Of a stretch of 64,000 nucleotides of DNA, positions 13,201 to 23,265 are shown piece by piece; position 1 is the stretch's first letter; each line of letters opens with the position of its first letter. The notes below the pieces were generated by a model that did not search any database, had not been told where the DNA came from, and was given only the letters and a program-made list of their open reading frames with translations. The translations under genes were made by a program, and so were the position numbers. The DNA is taken from NCBI GenBank assembly GCA_030272155.1, contig CP126196.1, positions 4,712,501 to 4,776,500 on the forward strand, read 5' to 3'. The stretch comes from Tetradesmus obliquus. Lineage: Eukaryota > Chlorophyta > Chlorophyceae > Sphaeropleales > Scenedesmaceae.

Positions 13201-15953
13201 ATTCAGATGCAGATAACGCCAGGAGGCTGGCTGTTGCAGCGGCCGCGCCTGCTGCTGCAGCTGCTGCGCTGGCGTGCAACTGCCTGAGCCAGCAGCAGCT
13301 GGCAGCGGCAGCACAGCAAGCTCAGCAGCTGGCAAGCACTGCTGGTGTTGATGGTCGGCTGGGTGGTGCTGCTGCTATGGCGTGGGTGCAGCTGGCATGC
13401 ATGCGGATGTGCAGCAGCAGCAGCAGCGTCAGTGATGAGGTGAGCTGCTGTGGTCAACCTGTTGGTCAAAGGCTCTTGGCTGCAAAGCTGCACTGCTTGC
13501 AGGAGTTATACTGTGATGCTTTGATGTCTTTCAGGTGCTCGCAGTCCTCAAGAAGCAATCACATTGCAGCTGTGGCAACATGCCACTGTACGATTGATGC
13601 TGTTTGCAGCTGACCTTTGATCACCCACAAACAGCAGCTTGTATATTGTTTGGCTTTACTGTATGTAAGCACCACATTCTGCAAGAGCGTCATTGGGATC
13701 CAACTGCTTACTCACTATGCCGCCAACCGCCATCCCGGTCAACCCTGGTCAACCCTGGTCAAACCTCCCGCCCTCCAGGAGCTGTCCCACATGGTTGACT
13801 GGCTCGCAGCAGCAGCCACCGCGCAGCTGCCTGCTGCTGCTGGCGTGGCAGCGGGTGCTGCTGCAGGACTGGCGCTGCTACTGGGCGGGGAGGTTGCTGC
13901 TGGCAGCTGCGGCGAATGGACTTCAAGCCTCATGGCAGCAGCAGCAGCAGCAGCAGGTTCAGCAGCAGGAGGGTCATCAGGAGGGTCATCATTTGGTACT
14001 GCGCTAGGCAGCAGCAGCAGCAGTAGTCAAGGCAGGTGGGGTTTGTTGGGGCCTACAGGTAGCAACAGCCTGCTGAGGCTGCAGATGGCTCGCAGTTGTG
14101 TTAAGGCACTGGAAGCAGCTGCTGCTGTGCGAGGCAGCAGCAGCAGCAGCAGCAGGGTGGCGCCTCTGGCTGCCTGGCTGCTGGCGGCAGTGTGCAGCAG
14201 CGCTAAAGGCAGCAAAGCAGCAGCAGCAGCAACAGGTGTTGGCAGCAGCTCTAGACAGGAGCAGCAAGGAGGCAGGCGACGTGAAACTAGCAGCAGTGCT
14301 GCTGCTGCTGCTGCTGCTCCAGCTCTGGCCTTGTACCCTGCTGCTGGTGCCTTGAGGCCTCTCGCTGACAAGGCTCTAGGGTTCAACCCAGCAGCCGTTC
14401 TCAACCCCAGCAGCAGTGGAGATTTGAACGCAGGCCTGGCAGCAGCGTTTGAAGCAGCCTCATGTGTGAGGTGCCTGGCAGCAGCACCAAGGCTGCCTGC
14501 TGCAGACTGGGCTGGACTCTGCAGGCGGCTGCTGACAGCAGCAGCAGCAGCACCAACAGCAGCAGCAGCAGCAGTACAGCAGCTGCAGGAGGCCGCACTC
14601 CAGCTGCTGCTAGCCCACTGCCACGTGCCAGCACTCGAGCTGTCCGGGGTTTTGGATGCCTGCCTGAACCCTGCAGGATTCAAGCAGCTGCGGCCTTTCC
14701 TGCAAGCGCTGCTGCTGCAGCAGCTGGGTCCTGTGCTGGCTGCTCTGCCTGTCAACAGAGCAGCTGGGGCCCTGCAGGGCCTGCCACAGCTAGTGCAGGA
14801 TGTAACAGCAGCAATCGCAAACAGCAGCAGCAGCAGTGGTGCAGCGCTGCTGCTGGTGCTATCAGCCTGGGCGGGGCTGGCACAGCTATGCCAAGCAGCA
14901 GCAGACAGGGCTGCTCCAATGCTGCCTGCTGCTAAGCCCCTGGCAGCAGCACTGCAGGCAGCAGTAGCTGGCATGGCTGCTGCGCTGCCGCTGCTGCCTG
15001 CTGACGTGTCGCCTGGACAGCTGACGGCTGTAGTGCAGCAGTCACAGCAGCAGGAGGCAGCGGCAGCGCTTGCTGCGGAAGTGCTGGAGCAGCAGCAGCA
15101 GTGGCAGGGCTTGTCAGCCAGCAGCAGCAGCAGGAGTGGTGAGGTTGCAGATGTACTGCTGGTGTGGAGGGCAGCACTGAGCTGCTTGAGGCTTCTGAAC
15201 CCTGATGTACTGCTTGCAATGACAGCAGTACAACCGCACTCTGCAGCAGCAGGGGCACGGCCTGGCGTTATCACCCAGCAGCAGCAGCAGCAGCAGGTGC
15301 GGGCGATCCAGCTGCGCAGCATGCTTGTGCTGGCTGGCAAGGTCAGCTGGAAGGAGCTTACTGATGCAAAGCATGCCTTCCTAGGCATGCCCTCAGCAGC
15401 AGCAGCAGCAGCAGCAAGGGAAGCACATGTGCCAGGTCAGCAGGTGCTGCTGCCACTGGCACTAGCATGTGCTACCACCCCTCAAGCAGGCCTACTGCAG
15501 CAGCTGCAGGAGCTGCCAGCAGCAGCGGCAGCAGCAGTGCCTGACAATGCAGCACTGCTGGCTGCTGCAATGATAACTGCATGGCAAGCCGGACTCGGCA
15601 GCAGCAGCAGCAGTGTGGTGTCTGATGCAGCTGCAGGAGGATCCGCTGCGATAGCAGCAGCAGCAGTGGCGGCAGCAGCAGTAGATGTACAGCTGACAGC
15701 AACTGGCCCGCTGCAGCTGCTGCAGCTGCCAGCGGTGCTACCGCAGCTTCTGTCTTGCTCGCGGGTGATGGGCAGCAAGCAGGGTTTTGCGGAGGCGGTG
15801 TGCAGGGTTCTGCTGGATATCAGGGTTCAGCCGCGGCTTGACCGGGGTTTAGGGCTCAGGCTGCATGCTGCTGTGGCTGCTGTAAGGGAGGCGCTGCCCA
15901 GCAGTGGCAGCAGCTGCTGGCAGGAGCTGCTGATGCAGGCAACACGACCGTGA
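2273..15953 (+). CDS. RST1/focadhesin-like large helical-repeat protein
   Basis: Thirteen exons join in phase: 2273-2440, 2840-2906, 3179-3235, 3454-4045, 4330-4663, 5111-6360, 6575-6641, 7993-8445, 9071-9756, 10920-11114, 11839-12331, 13002-13439, 13779-15953. They give about 2,324 residues. The N-terminus (MSQDRIQAQLKGLGHASPLF) followed by alanine/leucine-rich helical repeats, and a block DPAPGVAAIGL...DLDFYKAWPLV, resemble the focadhesin/RST1 family (DUF3730/Focadhesin), whose members have a VIDFYTAW-like block after an AA-AL helix. From that family: Arabidopsis RST1 with RIPR links the cytosolic RNA exosome to the Ski complex, and human FOCAD stabilises Ski. Length exceeds the usual 1,800 residues because of poly-Q, poly-S and poly-A insertions encoded by CAG/GCA/AGC runs. 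Seven or more exon ends are duplicated into neighbouring introns. Family assignment rests on remembered motifs and architecture, not an alignment; another ARM/HEAT protein is possible. Confidence 0.68.
4568..4912 (+). repeat. Two copies of the 3' end of an exon (WRLGGVLLPGLW)
   Basis: The last ~96 bases of exon 4330-4663 recur at about 4816-4912, both followed by a GTGAG donor. The first copy is continuous with the rest of the exon and fits the phase of the next exon at 5111. The second copy lies in the intron. Confidence 0.9.
5324..5377 (+). repeat. Coding (CAG)17 plus CAA run (poly-Q)
   Basis: A pure CAG tract of 17 units followed by CAA lies inside exon 5111-6360. It is followed at once by an AGC run (poly-S), so one triplet motif is read in two frames as two homopolymers. 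Confidence 0.95.
6896..8100 (+). repeat. Array of 8-9 copies of an exon 5' end (DLDFYKAW exon)
   Basis: Copies with the acceptor AG immediately before GACCCTGCACC-type sequence start at 7009, 7201, 7327, 7464, 7618, 7755, 7857 and 7993, with a decayed copy near 6896. Spacing is 102-192 bases. Only the last copy (7993) continues into the long exon; copy 7464 is nearly intact up to LPPTRLLP, while others carry stops or deletions. The pair 7201+7327 is repeated as 7755+7857, including the same short spacer TTTGCTGTTTCTGTAG, which makes a higher-order repeat of about 530 bases. Confidence 0.92.
8316..8937 (+). repeat. Three copies of an exon 3' end (AGWVALLR ... GALVVLLRLC)
   Basis: The end of exon 7993-8445 recurs at about 8530-8674 and partly at 8857-8937, each followed by a GT donor (GTAAGC, GTGGGT, GTGGGT). 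The first copy is continuous with its exon. Between the second and third copies is a small minisatellite (8785-8870): a unit containing GGCCGGCCGCAGGTTTGC twice, then ATGGC five times. Confidence 0.9.
9965..10980 (+). repeat. Array of 8 copies of an exon 5' end (RWLVAARRSPDALLQ)
   Basis: Copies begin right after CAG at 9965, 10119, 10285, 10427, 10519, 10674, 10825 and 10920. Most are preceded by a CTG run. The short copies at 10427 and 10825 share the same tail (CTGCAGCTCCATGTCA...) and each is followed about 95 bases later by a full copy (10519, 10920), so a block of about 400 bases has been duplicated as a unit. Only the 10920 copy is continuous with the rest of the exon. Confidence 0.92.
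11025..11560 (+). repeat. Four copies of an exon 3' end (GESQLQEVLDAMQGLAGG)
   Basis: The last ~90 bases of exon 10920-11114 recur at about 11183-11271, 11340-11417 and 11470-11555. Each ends AGCAG followed by GTGCG or GTAAC, so the donor context is mostly kept. The intron of this gene (11115-11838) is therefore largely decayed exon. Confidence 0.9.
12189..12242 (+). repeat. Coding 12-base minisatellite (GQTS)
   Basis: Four units of GGTCAAACCTCC-type sequence encode repeated GQTS-like residues inside exon 11839-12331. A related GGTCAACCCT repeat sits in the intron at about 13737-13767, just before the last exon. Confidence 0.85.
12298..12490 (+). repeat. Two copies of an exon 3' end (VMVQELRFSQ)
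   Basis: Bases 12298-12331, ending at the GTGGG donor, recur at 12459-12490 with the same donor. The first copy is continuous with exon 11839-12331. Confidence 0.85.
12661..13065 (+). repeat. Four copies of an exon 5' end (DQLGCADLAAAALRGTCC)
   Basis: Copies start after CAG at 12661, 12775, 12889 and 13002, a regular period of 113-114 bases. Only the last continues into exon 13002-13439. The upstream copies keep the acceptor but show no obvious in-phase donor. Confidence 0.93.
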
Positions 15954-16210
15954 TTGGGGCTACTGTGCGCCCTCATTGTTTTGGAGATTGGACCGACTGG
16001 CTATCAATGCTCGCAACACAGTTCAATTCCTTGTTTGCTGGCAGCAGCTGCTGGCAGGAGCTGCTGATGCAAGCAACACGGCTGTCATGGGGCTGTGATG
16101 TGCGCATGCATGATGCTAAAGTGATGCCTGTGGCTGCTGTGAGGGAGGTGCTGCCTAGCAGTAGCAGCAGCTGCTGGCAGGAGCTGGTGATGCAGGCAAC
16201 ACGACCGTGA
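15865..16210 (+). repeat. Three copies of the 3' coding end and stop of the RST1/FOCAD-like gene
   Basis: The block encoding SCWQELLMQATRP and its TGA at 15953 recurs at about 16036-16094 and 16129-16210. The extra copies are downstream of the stop, so exon-end duplication also affects the terminal exon. Confidence 0.88.
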
Positions 16211-16335
16211 TGGGGCTGCTGTGCCGCACAACAACGCATGCATGCGTGATGCCAAAGTGATGCCTGCAGCACGGCTGTAGACATATAGGTTTCACATGAG
16301 TTCTCATTGAAAATGTAAGCCGAGGACACATGATG

Positions 16336-17929
16336 GGGCGGATGCGTTCGCTGCTGCTAGGGTGCCGCTGCAGGAGTGGGCTGCTGGCATACCTGCAGAC
16401 CTGCGGGGGCTGTGCTGCTGTATGGATAACTTCGCCGCAGCCCCAGCAGCAGAAGAAGAAGAAGCAGAAGCAGCAGCAGAAGCAGCAGCAGCAGAGGCAG
16501 AAGCAGCAGCACCTGTAAACGTCGCTGCAGTGGTTGGTGATGAGACCAACAGCATGAGGGCGCTGCGCTGGCTGCTGCGCCAGCCGGCAGTGACAGCAGC
16601 CATGATCAACCAGTGCAGCCAGCAGCTGCTGGCCATCCCTGGCGTGCCATATGCTGCTGCGGAGGCGCTCGTAGCTGCTGGGCTGCGTGCGCAGATCACA
16701 GCTCAGCAGCTGCTGGCGCGCGCATACGAGCATTATGAATGGGTTGGGGTGTGGGCGGATGCGTTCGCTGCTGCTGGGGTGCCGCTGCAGGAGTGGGCTG
16801 CTGGCATACCTGCAGACCTGCGGGGGCTGTGCTGCTGTATGGATAACTTCGCCCCAGATGACTCCGACGAGGATGCAGCCGAGCACGTAAGTGAATTTTT
16901 GCGACCCCGCTGTCATCCTTTTCACTTGCTCTTCCAGTTGGCCATGGATCATGCGCAGAGCTGTTGTTTGCCTGCGGAGAGGCGCTGATGTGTTCAGTGT
17001 TCTGCAGCTGTAGTTGACACTCGTGAGCTCTGGGGTGTCAGGAAGGATGGGAACTGCAGCCGGGGGTGGAAAGGAACTGCTGAGCTATGTACAAACCAAA
17101 ACAGATGCATCCCGTGTACTGCTTTTTGTGTCGCTGGTTCATCTTTGATGCACACGTGCAGGGCATGGTGCCTGCTGCCATTGACCACAACACTGCTGCT
17201 GCTGCTGCTGCTGTTGCTGGTGCAGGTGCAGGTGCAGGACCTGACACCAGCCCATGCAACAGACCTGCTGGCTATCACCCTCAGTGTGGCAGCATCCAGG
17301 AAGCAGCAGACAACGACCATTTGATGAACCCATTGGGCTGCGCTCACCAACATCGTCCAGATGTACGGTGATCCCGCGTACACTACCATCCTGTCAACAG
17401 CAGCAGTGGAGGCACTGCTGCGCTTGGCCGTGCAGCTACACAGCAGGAACCCAAACGAGCTCTTGGCATCAGCCTGGCTCATTATCTTTGACTCGTTGGT
17501 GAAGCTGCCCGCGGCTGCGCAGCTGACGAATGCAGCTGTGGTGGAGCTAGCGCAGCATGCAGTGCAATCCTCGGGTGACAACGCAGCGATGTGCGGCGGT
17601 CAGATCTTGAGGATGCTGGCTGGCAGGCAGTGTCTGCTGAGCAGCTTGAAGTGCTGCTGTCACTGCTGCAGCGCCCGACAGAGAACATCACAGCAGCACT
17701 GTGCCAGGGAAGGTGCATGCCAGGCAGGAGCACGGTAATCAAGTGGCTTGCCAGCCAGCCGGGGGCAGCAGCAGCTGCAGCACGCCTCGGCCTGACGGCT
17801 GCAGATGTGGGGCACCGTGCAGCTGCTGCGCTGCTGTTTGGCAGCGAGGCAGCAGGCGCAGCAGATGGCTTGTGGGAGGTCAGCAGCAGTGAATCAGATT
17901 CAGACGACGAGTTTGATGGTGATGAGTGA
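16336..17929 (+). pseudogene. Rearranged, probably broken member of the lineage-specific family
   Basis: Exon-like segments 16336-16886 and 17238-17929 match the intact copy at 19039-20854. The DICIQH...AEDT part is missing; in its place is a second copy of the VPLQEWAAGIPADL segment (16336-16440 duplicates 16755-16856) plus an E/A-rich run. In the second exon, two in-frame TGA codons sit at 17322-17327, and one T appears to be missing near 17605-17608 (ATCTTGAG against ATCTTTGAG), after which the frame shifts. The C-terminal end has WLASQPGAAAAAA, GLTAADVG and an acidic tail EVSSSESDSDDEFDGDE. An unannotated intron could bypass the stops, but the frameshift would remain. Function unknown. 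Confidence 0.65.
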
Positions 17930-19038
17930 GTTGCCCTGGCGGCTGCAGCTGCAGCAGGCCCTGCTGCGTCCTGCGGCTGCTGTCGCGGCTGGCCTGGCTG
18001 CACGCTCACAGCATGGCGTGTTCATCATGTGAAAGGCGGTGCAGCGGATATGGTTGGCGGCTGACTTTGCACGCCAAGGTGTGCAGCTGCTTGCCCCAGC
18101 ACTGTGTAGAGGGTGCTGCTGTTAGGGCAGGCGAGTGTTGGCACGCTAGCATTGACCAGAGAGTATGACGGCGGCTGTCTGCCTGGCTGCTGGCTGCGTG
18201 GTCATGACAGTCAGCCAATGCACTCATAAAACCTGGCTGCTAGCAAACTTGGTGATGTGGGTGGTGAGACTCCTACAGCTGAGTTGCAGCGGGTGCGTGG
18301 GTGGGCAGGCCAGCAGCACTGCTGTGCATGTGGCAGCTGGCAAGGCATGTGTGCAGGACGGGTTCGCTTGTTGATGGCTGGGCTGCGGCTTCGGAGGAGG
18401 ACACGTGCTTGGCACGCTGTGTGCTACATCTTCCTTTGTGTGTGCAGGTGCAAGTACGTTTGCAGAGAGGGGTTGTGCGGCTAGCAGTGTGCTGATGCAG
18501 CTTACGTAGGTTGTGGTGCCAAAGGTATTGCGCTATAAACACACCTTTTGCCTGTTTGTGATGTGGTGAGTAGAGTATCGTGAAGTGCAGCCACTCTGAT
18601 CCAAGTAGCGAAACCTGTCCGACATAGTTATGCATGTGCGAGGAACCTAAGAGTTCAGTGGCCACGTGTGTGAACTCCCACCATCCTGGTGAGGCTGGCT
18701 GGCTGTTACATAGTAGCTTTTGCTGCGTGATGCTGTTTCGAATGTGCAAGCTGTTGCTATCTCTACAGACTGGACTACAAATTTTGTCACGGCCGAGGCA
18801 CCTGTCAACGGGCAGTACTGCGGGTCACATATTAGGCCCGACATCCTTCGTCTCGATCGTGCTTCTGGCTGTGTAAACAACTATACAAGGTCTTTTAACA
18901 CAACATAAAGCTGCAAAGCACGTTGCAGCGCAATAGAACACCTGCTGAGGCTCTGCCAGCTGTGTGGCTGTCATGTTTGCTGTTTTGCCCACCTGAGCTT
19001 TCGTGAACAGCTGTTGCTGATCAGCAGGCAGAAGCTCG
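17930..19038. other. Intergenic, between two family copies
   Basis: About 1.1 kb with no coding segment or array that I can support. The stretch 18777-18890 is unusually free of CAG/CTG but has no recognisable identity. Confidence 0.5.
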
Positions 19039-20854
19039 ATGCAGTGTGGGGCATGGTTTCACTGTCTCCTGCGGGCGCTGAGGAGCAGCAAGCACAACAA
19101 GCAGCAACGACGTGCAGCTGCAGAGGAGAAGCAGCAGCAGTGTGCAGCTGTTGAGCAGCAGCGGCGGTGGCAGCAGCAGCAAGCTGCACAAGTACAGCAG
19201 CAGCTGCAAGCGCTGCTAGCAGAAGCCCTGGACATCTGTATACAGCACTACTTTGCTGCAGAGGACACGCTGCGCCTTTGGGCCAGCAGCCGGCCACTGC
19301 AGCAGCTGGTCAGCTCTCGGATCAGCGGGTCATTGCTGCTGCGCAGCGTGGCAGCAGTAGCGCAGCAAGCAGCAGCAGCAGACTGTGATGACTATGATGC
19401 TGACTACAGCAGTATGAAGGCGCTGCACTCGGTGCTGCGCCGGCCAGAAACGTCCGCAGACGTGATCAACCAGTGCAGCCAGCAGCTGCTGGCGATCCCT
19501 GGTGTGCCGCTTGCAGCTGCAAAGGCGCTTGTTGCTGCTGGGCTGCGTGTCCAGGTCACAGGCCAGCAACTTGTGGAGCGTGCATACCTGTGCTTTGAGG
19601 GCCTTGGGGTGTGGGTGGAGGCTTTCAGTGCTGCTGGCGTGCCTCTGGCGGAATGGGCTGCTGAGCTTCCTGCAGAGCTGCTGATGGTGTGCGGCAGTAC
19701 AACAAGCACTCCTGAGCAGGTAGGAGTGCAGCACTACTTGCCTCTTCCTCTCTGTCTTTCTCTCTTTCTCATTCCCTCTCTCCTGCACAAACACACTGTG
19801 CAGGGCAATACTGTTTGATTGTTTTGCGGTTGTGCTGATGCTGTCAGCTGACAAGGTCCTTGGCAGTGCATCTTGCCGAATGCACTCAGCAGCAAGATGG
19901 ACGCAGCAGCTTGGTGTCGACTAGAGCTGTGCTCACCGCATGAGCATGGCGTGCACATGGCACAGCTGCCTAACAGTAGTGCGGATGGTTGTGAATGTGT
20001 TTGTCACACAGCACATACAAGTGTCATTGCCTGTGCCTGCTTTTGAACCGTTGCTTGCACATTATCGGATAGCTGACATGCTTGGACAGTGCATGTAGGT
20101 GTAGTATGCCAATTCAGTGCGCATGCCCAGCATTTTACGCCTGCTGTCACCAACGACACTGCTGCTGCTGCTGCTGCTGCTGCCGCTGCTGCTCCCGCAG
20201 CTGGTGCGGGACCTGACACCTGCCCGCACAGCAAACCTGCTGGCTGTCGCCCTCACCATAGCAGCATGCAGGCGCCCTTTCCACTACATCAGCCGATTTG
20301 CAATGGCCATGATCTCTTGCATGTTCCGCCAGCCCGCCTACACAGCCACAGTGCAGCTGTCACCAGCAGCAGTGGAGGCCCTGCTGCGGCTGACTATGCA
20401 GCTGCAGGGAAGGACCACCAACCGTGCAATGGCGGGCAGCTGGCCTGAGATCATGTATCGGCTGTGCAAACTGCCGGCGGCTGCGCAGCTGCCGACAGCA
20501 ATGGTGGTGGAGATGGGCTATCAGGCAGTGCAGTCCCTGGGAGTGTATGCACCCTACACAGCCTACATAGCTGCGCAGTGTGCAGCACACATCTTTGAGC
20601 TGATGGCGGCCGGGGAGCTGACAGCTGAGCAGGTTGAGACGCTGCTGTCACTGCTGCGGGGCCCAACAGCAGCAGCAGCAGCAGCAGCGGCAGCAGCAAA
20701 GGCTTACCAGAGCTGGCGTGTGCCAGACGGGCGCAGCGTAATGGTGTGGCTTGCCAGCCAGCCGGGAGCAGCAGCAGCTGCAGCGGGCCTTGGGCTGACT
20801 GCTGCAGATGTGGGCGACCCTGCTGCTGCTGCTCTGCTGATTGGTGGCCAGTAG
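19039..20854 (+). CDS. Intact member of the lineage-specific two-part family, function unknown
   Basis: Two exons, 19039-19719 (donor GTAGGA) and 20201-20854 (acceptor preceded by a CTG run and CCCGCAG), stop TAG. The N-terminal half has a Q/A-rich coiled-coil-like stretch, then DICIQHYFAAEDTLRLWASS, then helical blocks INQCSQQLLAIPGVPLAAAK and GLGVWVEAFSAAGVPLAEWA. The second half starts LVRDLTPARTANLLAVAL, contains AAVEALLRL and AEQVETLLSLL, and ends WLASQPGAAAAAAGLGLTAADVG. The leucine/alanine-rich pattern suggests stacked helices. The AEDTLRLWASS region looks a little like an F-box-type helix pair, but I would not call it one. This is the only copy in the window with both halves in frame. 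The start at 19039 is the first ATG of the open frame; an exon upstream is possible. Confidence 0.6.
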
Positions 20855-21941
20855 AAGCCTGGCCAGGCGACAGCAGATGGCATGAATCGCAGTGTCACCA
20901 CCATCTTTCATTCAGGTTTGATGGGGGCAATGGTGGTGGTGGTGGTGGCTGCGTTTGGCTGCAGTTGCGGTAAGGCCTGCTGCGCCTGCTGCTGTCACGG
21001 TTCCCCTGGGCGCATTTGCACATATGGGTGGTGTACTCCTCCTGTTGGAAGGACAGTTGTGCGGTGATGTTTGTGGCTTGTGTTGTGGGTGCCTGCTGGC
21101 GCTGGTGCTGACGCTAATAGTAGCTGGACAAAGGGGCTGATGTCACAGCACAGGTTCTGCAGAACAGCAATGGTAGGGCAGTGGCATGACAGCTGGCTGC
21201 CTGACTGCATGACCAGCCAAATCTGCTAGCTTTATGCTAGCAGCTCGCCACTGTTGCTGAGATGCTGTTGTTGCGTTCCTTGCAGATTTATTCTTGTAAA
21301 TGGTGGCTAACAAGTGTATTGTCCGGTGCATCATCCGTGGCACTTGTTGGTGCTTTGTTTGTCATTACATGCATGCAACTGATATGCTTGCTGGCTCATG
21401 CTGCGATGGTATCTGAGATTGATATGGTGCTGCCTTGTGACAAGTGTTGGTGTGAGGAAGCATGATATGTGTTTTTTCAACGCATTTGGTGCTACCTGCA
21501 ACTCTTTAGACCCTGATCCACCATCCTTGATATGGTCCCGTATGCAGCTGCCACCGTCGGCGAACCTAGGACTTGAGCTGACACGTGTGTATACCACAGT
21601 TCCCCGAATCTGCTGCTCACTGTGTGCAAGCTGCGAACCAAAGTAATTTCTCGAGGGAATGTTATATTCGATGCAATCTGGTCAGCACGTTCCCCACTGC
21701 CGAGGGCCGAGGGCAATCTGCACCGTGACCAGTCGCTGAAGCCTCGTAGCTGCACAACGAGTAGTATCACTGTCAGGTATGTTGTTGCAGCAAAATGAAA
21801 TGCACCCTACACAGCCTATGCATCGCCTTGCAGGTCAGGTACAGCCAGGGCTAGCAGAGCACCTGAGCTCACGCAGCTGCCTCGTTGCTTGACTTGACTG
21901 GTTGACGTAGTTCTTAACGAAGTTTTGTTGTAAACAGGAAG
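20855..21941. other. Intergenic, between family copies
   Basis: No coding segment is supported. A GGT run at about 20932-20949 is the only simple repeat. The stretch 21520-21770 is free of triplet runs and differs in composition, but I cannot identify it. Confidence 0.5.
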
Positions 21942-22170
21942 ATGGAGTCTGCAGCGTGCAGCCTGGCGGCACTGGAACTTGCAGATGCAGACAATGAGGA
22001 GCAGCAGCAGCAGGCCCGTGTAGTAGCAGCAATGGACATCTGCATACAGAATCACTGTACTGCTGAAGACGTTTGCCGCTTGAGGGCCTTTCTTTCTCTT
22101 TCTTACAGGTAGGATTTAGCAGTCCGGCAGCCGCTCCGCAGCTCGTCAAGCACGGAGTGACTGCAAGGTG
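21942..22170 (+). pseudogene. 5' fragment of the lineage-specific family
   Basis: An ATG at 21942 opens a frame with E/Q-rich sequence, then AAMDICIQNHCTAEDVCRLRA, clearly matching the AEDT block of the other copies. A pyrimidine-rich insertion ending TTACAG follows, and then SSPAAAPQLV, which matches SSRPLQQLV of the intact copy. Nothing homologous continues downstream. It is either a truncated relic or an exon whose remainder has been lost. Confidence 0.6.
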
Positions 22171-23265
22171 CGCTCTGGTCCGCTTGTGTTGTGCTGGAAA
22201 AGATGAAAGTGCAGCAAGAAGGCACATTATGCATGAGAAGCGGGGCTTTTCACGTCTAATGTTAGATTAGCAAATGACAGGTCGGTTACTGGCAAGATTG
22301 CTGACGGGTGACACCAGTGCACCAACTGCACGGGTTGCATTCTTTCAATAAGCTGGAAGCCCAAGCAACACATTGCCGCCCAGAATATTAAGGTCTCTCG
22401 CACAGGCACTGAGGCACTGCGATCATACTATGATAGCTGGGGCCCTGATGTGATGAGCATGTGACTTGTTTGAAAAGTGCCACGACACAAACAAGCACCA
22501 CAACAGAATCTGGATGAAGAACACCATGCTGAGAGCAGATGCACTACTAGCCAAAGGAATCCTGCCCGCAGCTGCGGGCACACCTGAACCTGTGCTTGGC
22601 AGCACCAACTGTCACAGTGTGTGTGTGCCACGGTGGCACCATGATAACCAACAAACATAGCAGCAGCACAAGCTCCTGCAGGCATACACATCGTACTCAA
22701 GCAGCCCAAGCAACGACAATGTCAAGCAGACGCATGTGTATGGTACAACACCTGCAAACAGACATCAAATCCTGCAACCCATTCGAAGCCCTGCGGACTA
22801 TTTGTTTGATTAGGTGACGCGATTGGATGATGTGACTTGAAAGCACACCAACAAGGAACAAACACATGAATGCCTAGCCCTGCTTCACTACTAGCTCAAG
22901 CTGCCTGCTTGAATGTTGAAACAACATGCTGCCAATCAATGCAGCAGTGCCATGAATCACTTGAGATCGTTTGTGCCACCAGCAGCCTCCAGCATCACCT
23001 GCACAACCATCATCACTGCAGTCATGGCCACACAAGAGGGCTGCCGTAAACAAACAGCGGCGCATTCCTCGATGCACGTTGTCATGCGCAGCATGTCAGG
23101 CCGCATGCGCTGCACAGTTGACATGCGCGCAGCGTGGCACCATGTACAGCCAAACCCCAAGCCTCCCGTTGTACAGCTCAACCATAAGCCTCCCTAACAA
23201 CGCCGCAAGCCTCACGCTTTGCTGGCGGGCCTGCTACATCAAGCGTATGTTTGTTTTATTGATGA
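22171..23265. other. Intergenic, no gene seen
   Basis: About 1.1 kb between the family fragment (+) and the 3' end of the START-like gene (-). No coding exons or arrays are evident. Confidence 0.5.

Noticed and set aside
14027..15388. Long minus-strand open frame of about 450 codons
   Set aside because: It is opposite the last exon of the RST1/FOCAD-like gene. CAG/CTG-rich DNA has few stops in any frame, so long antisense frames are expected by composition.
19260..19330. F-box domain in the lineage-specific family
   Set aside because: The AEDTLRLWASS pattern is suggestive but lacks the usual N-terminal LP and Trp positions; not enough to name it.
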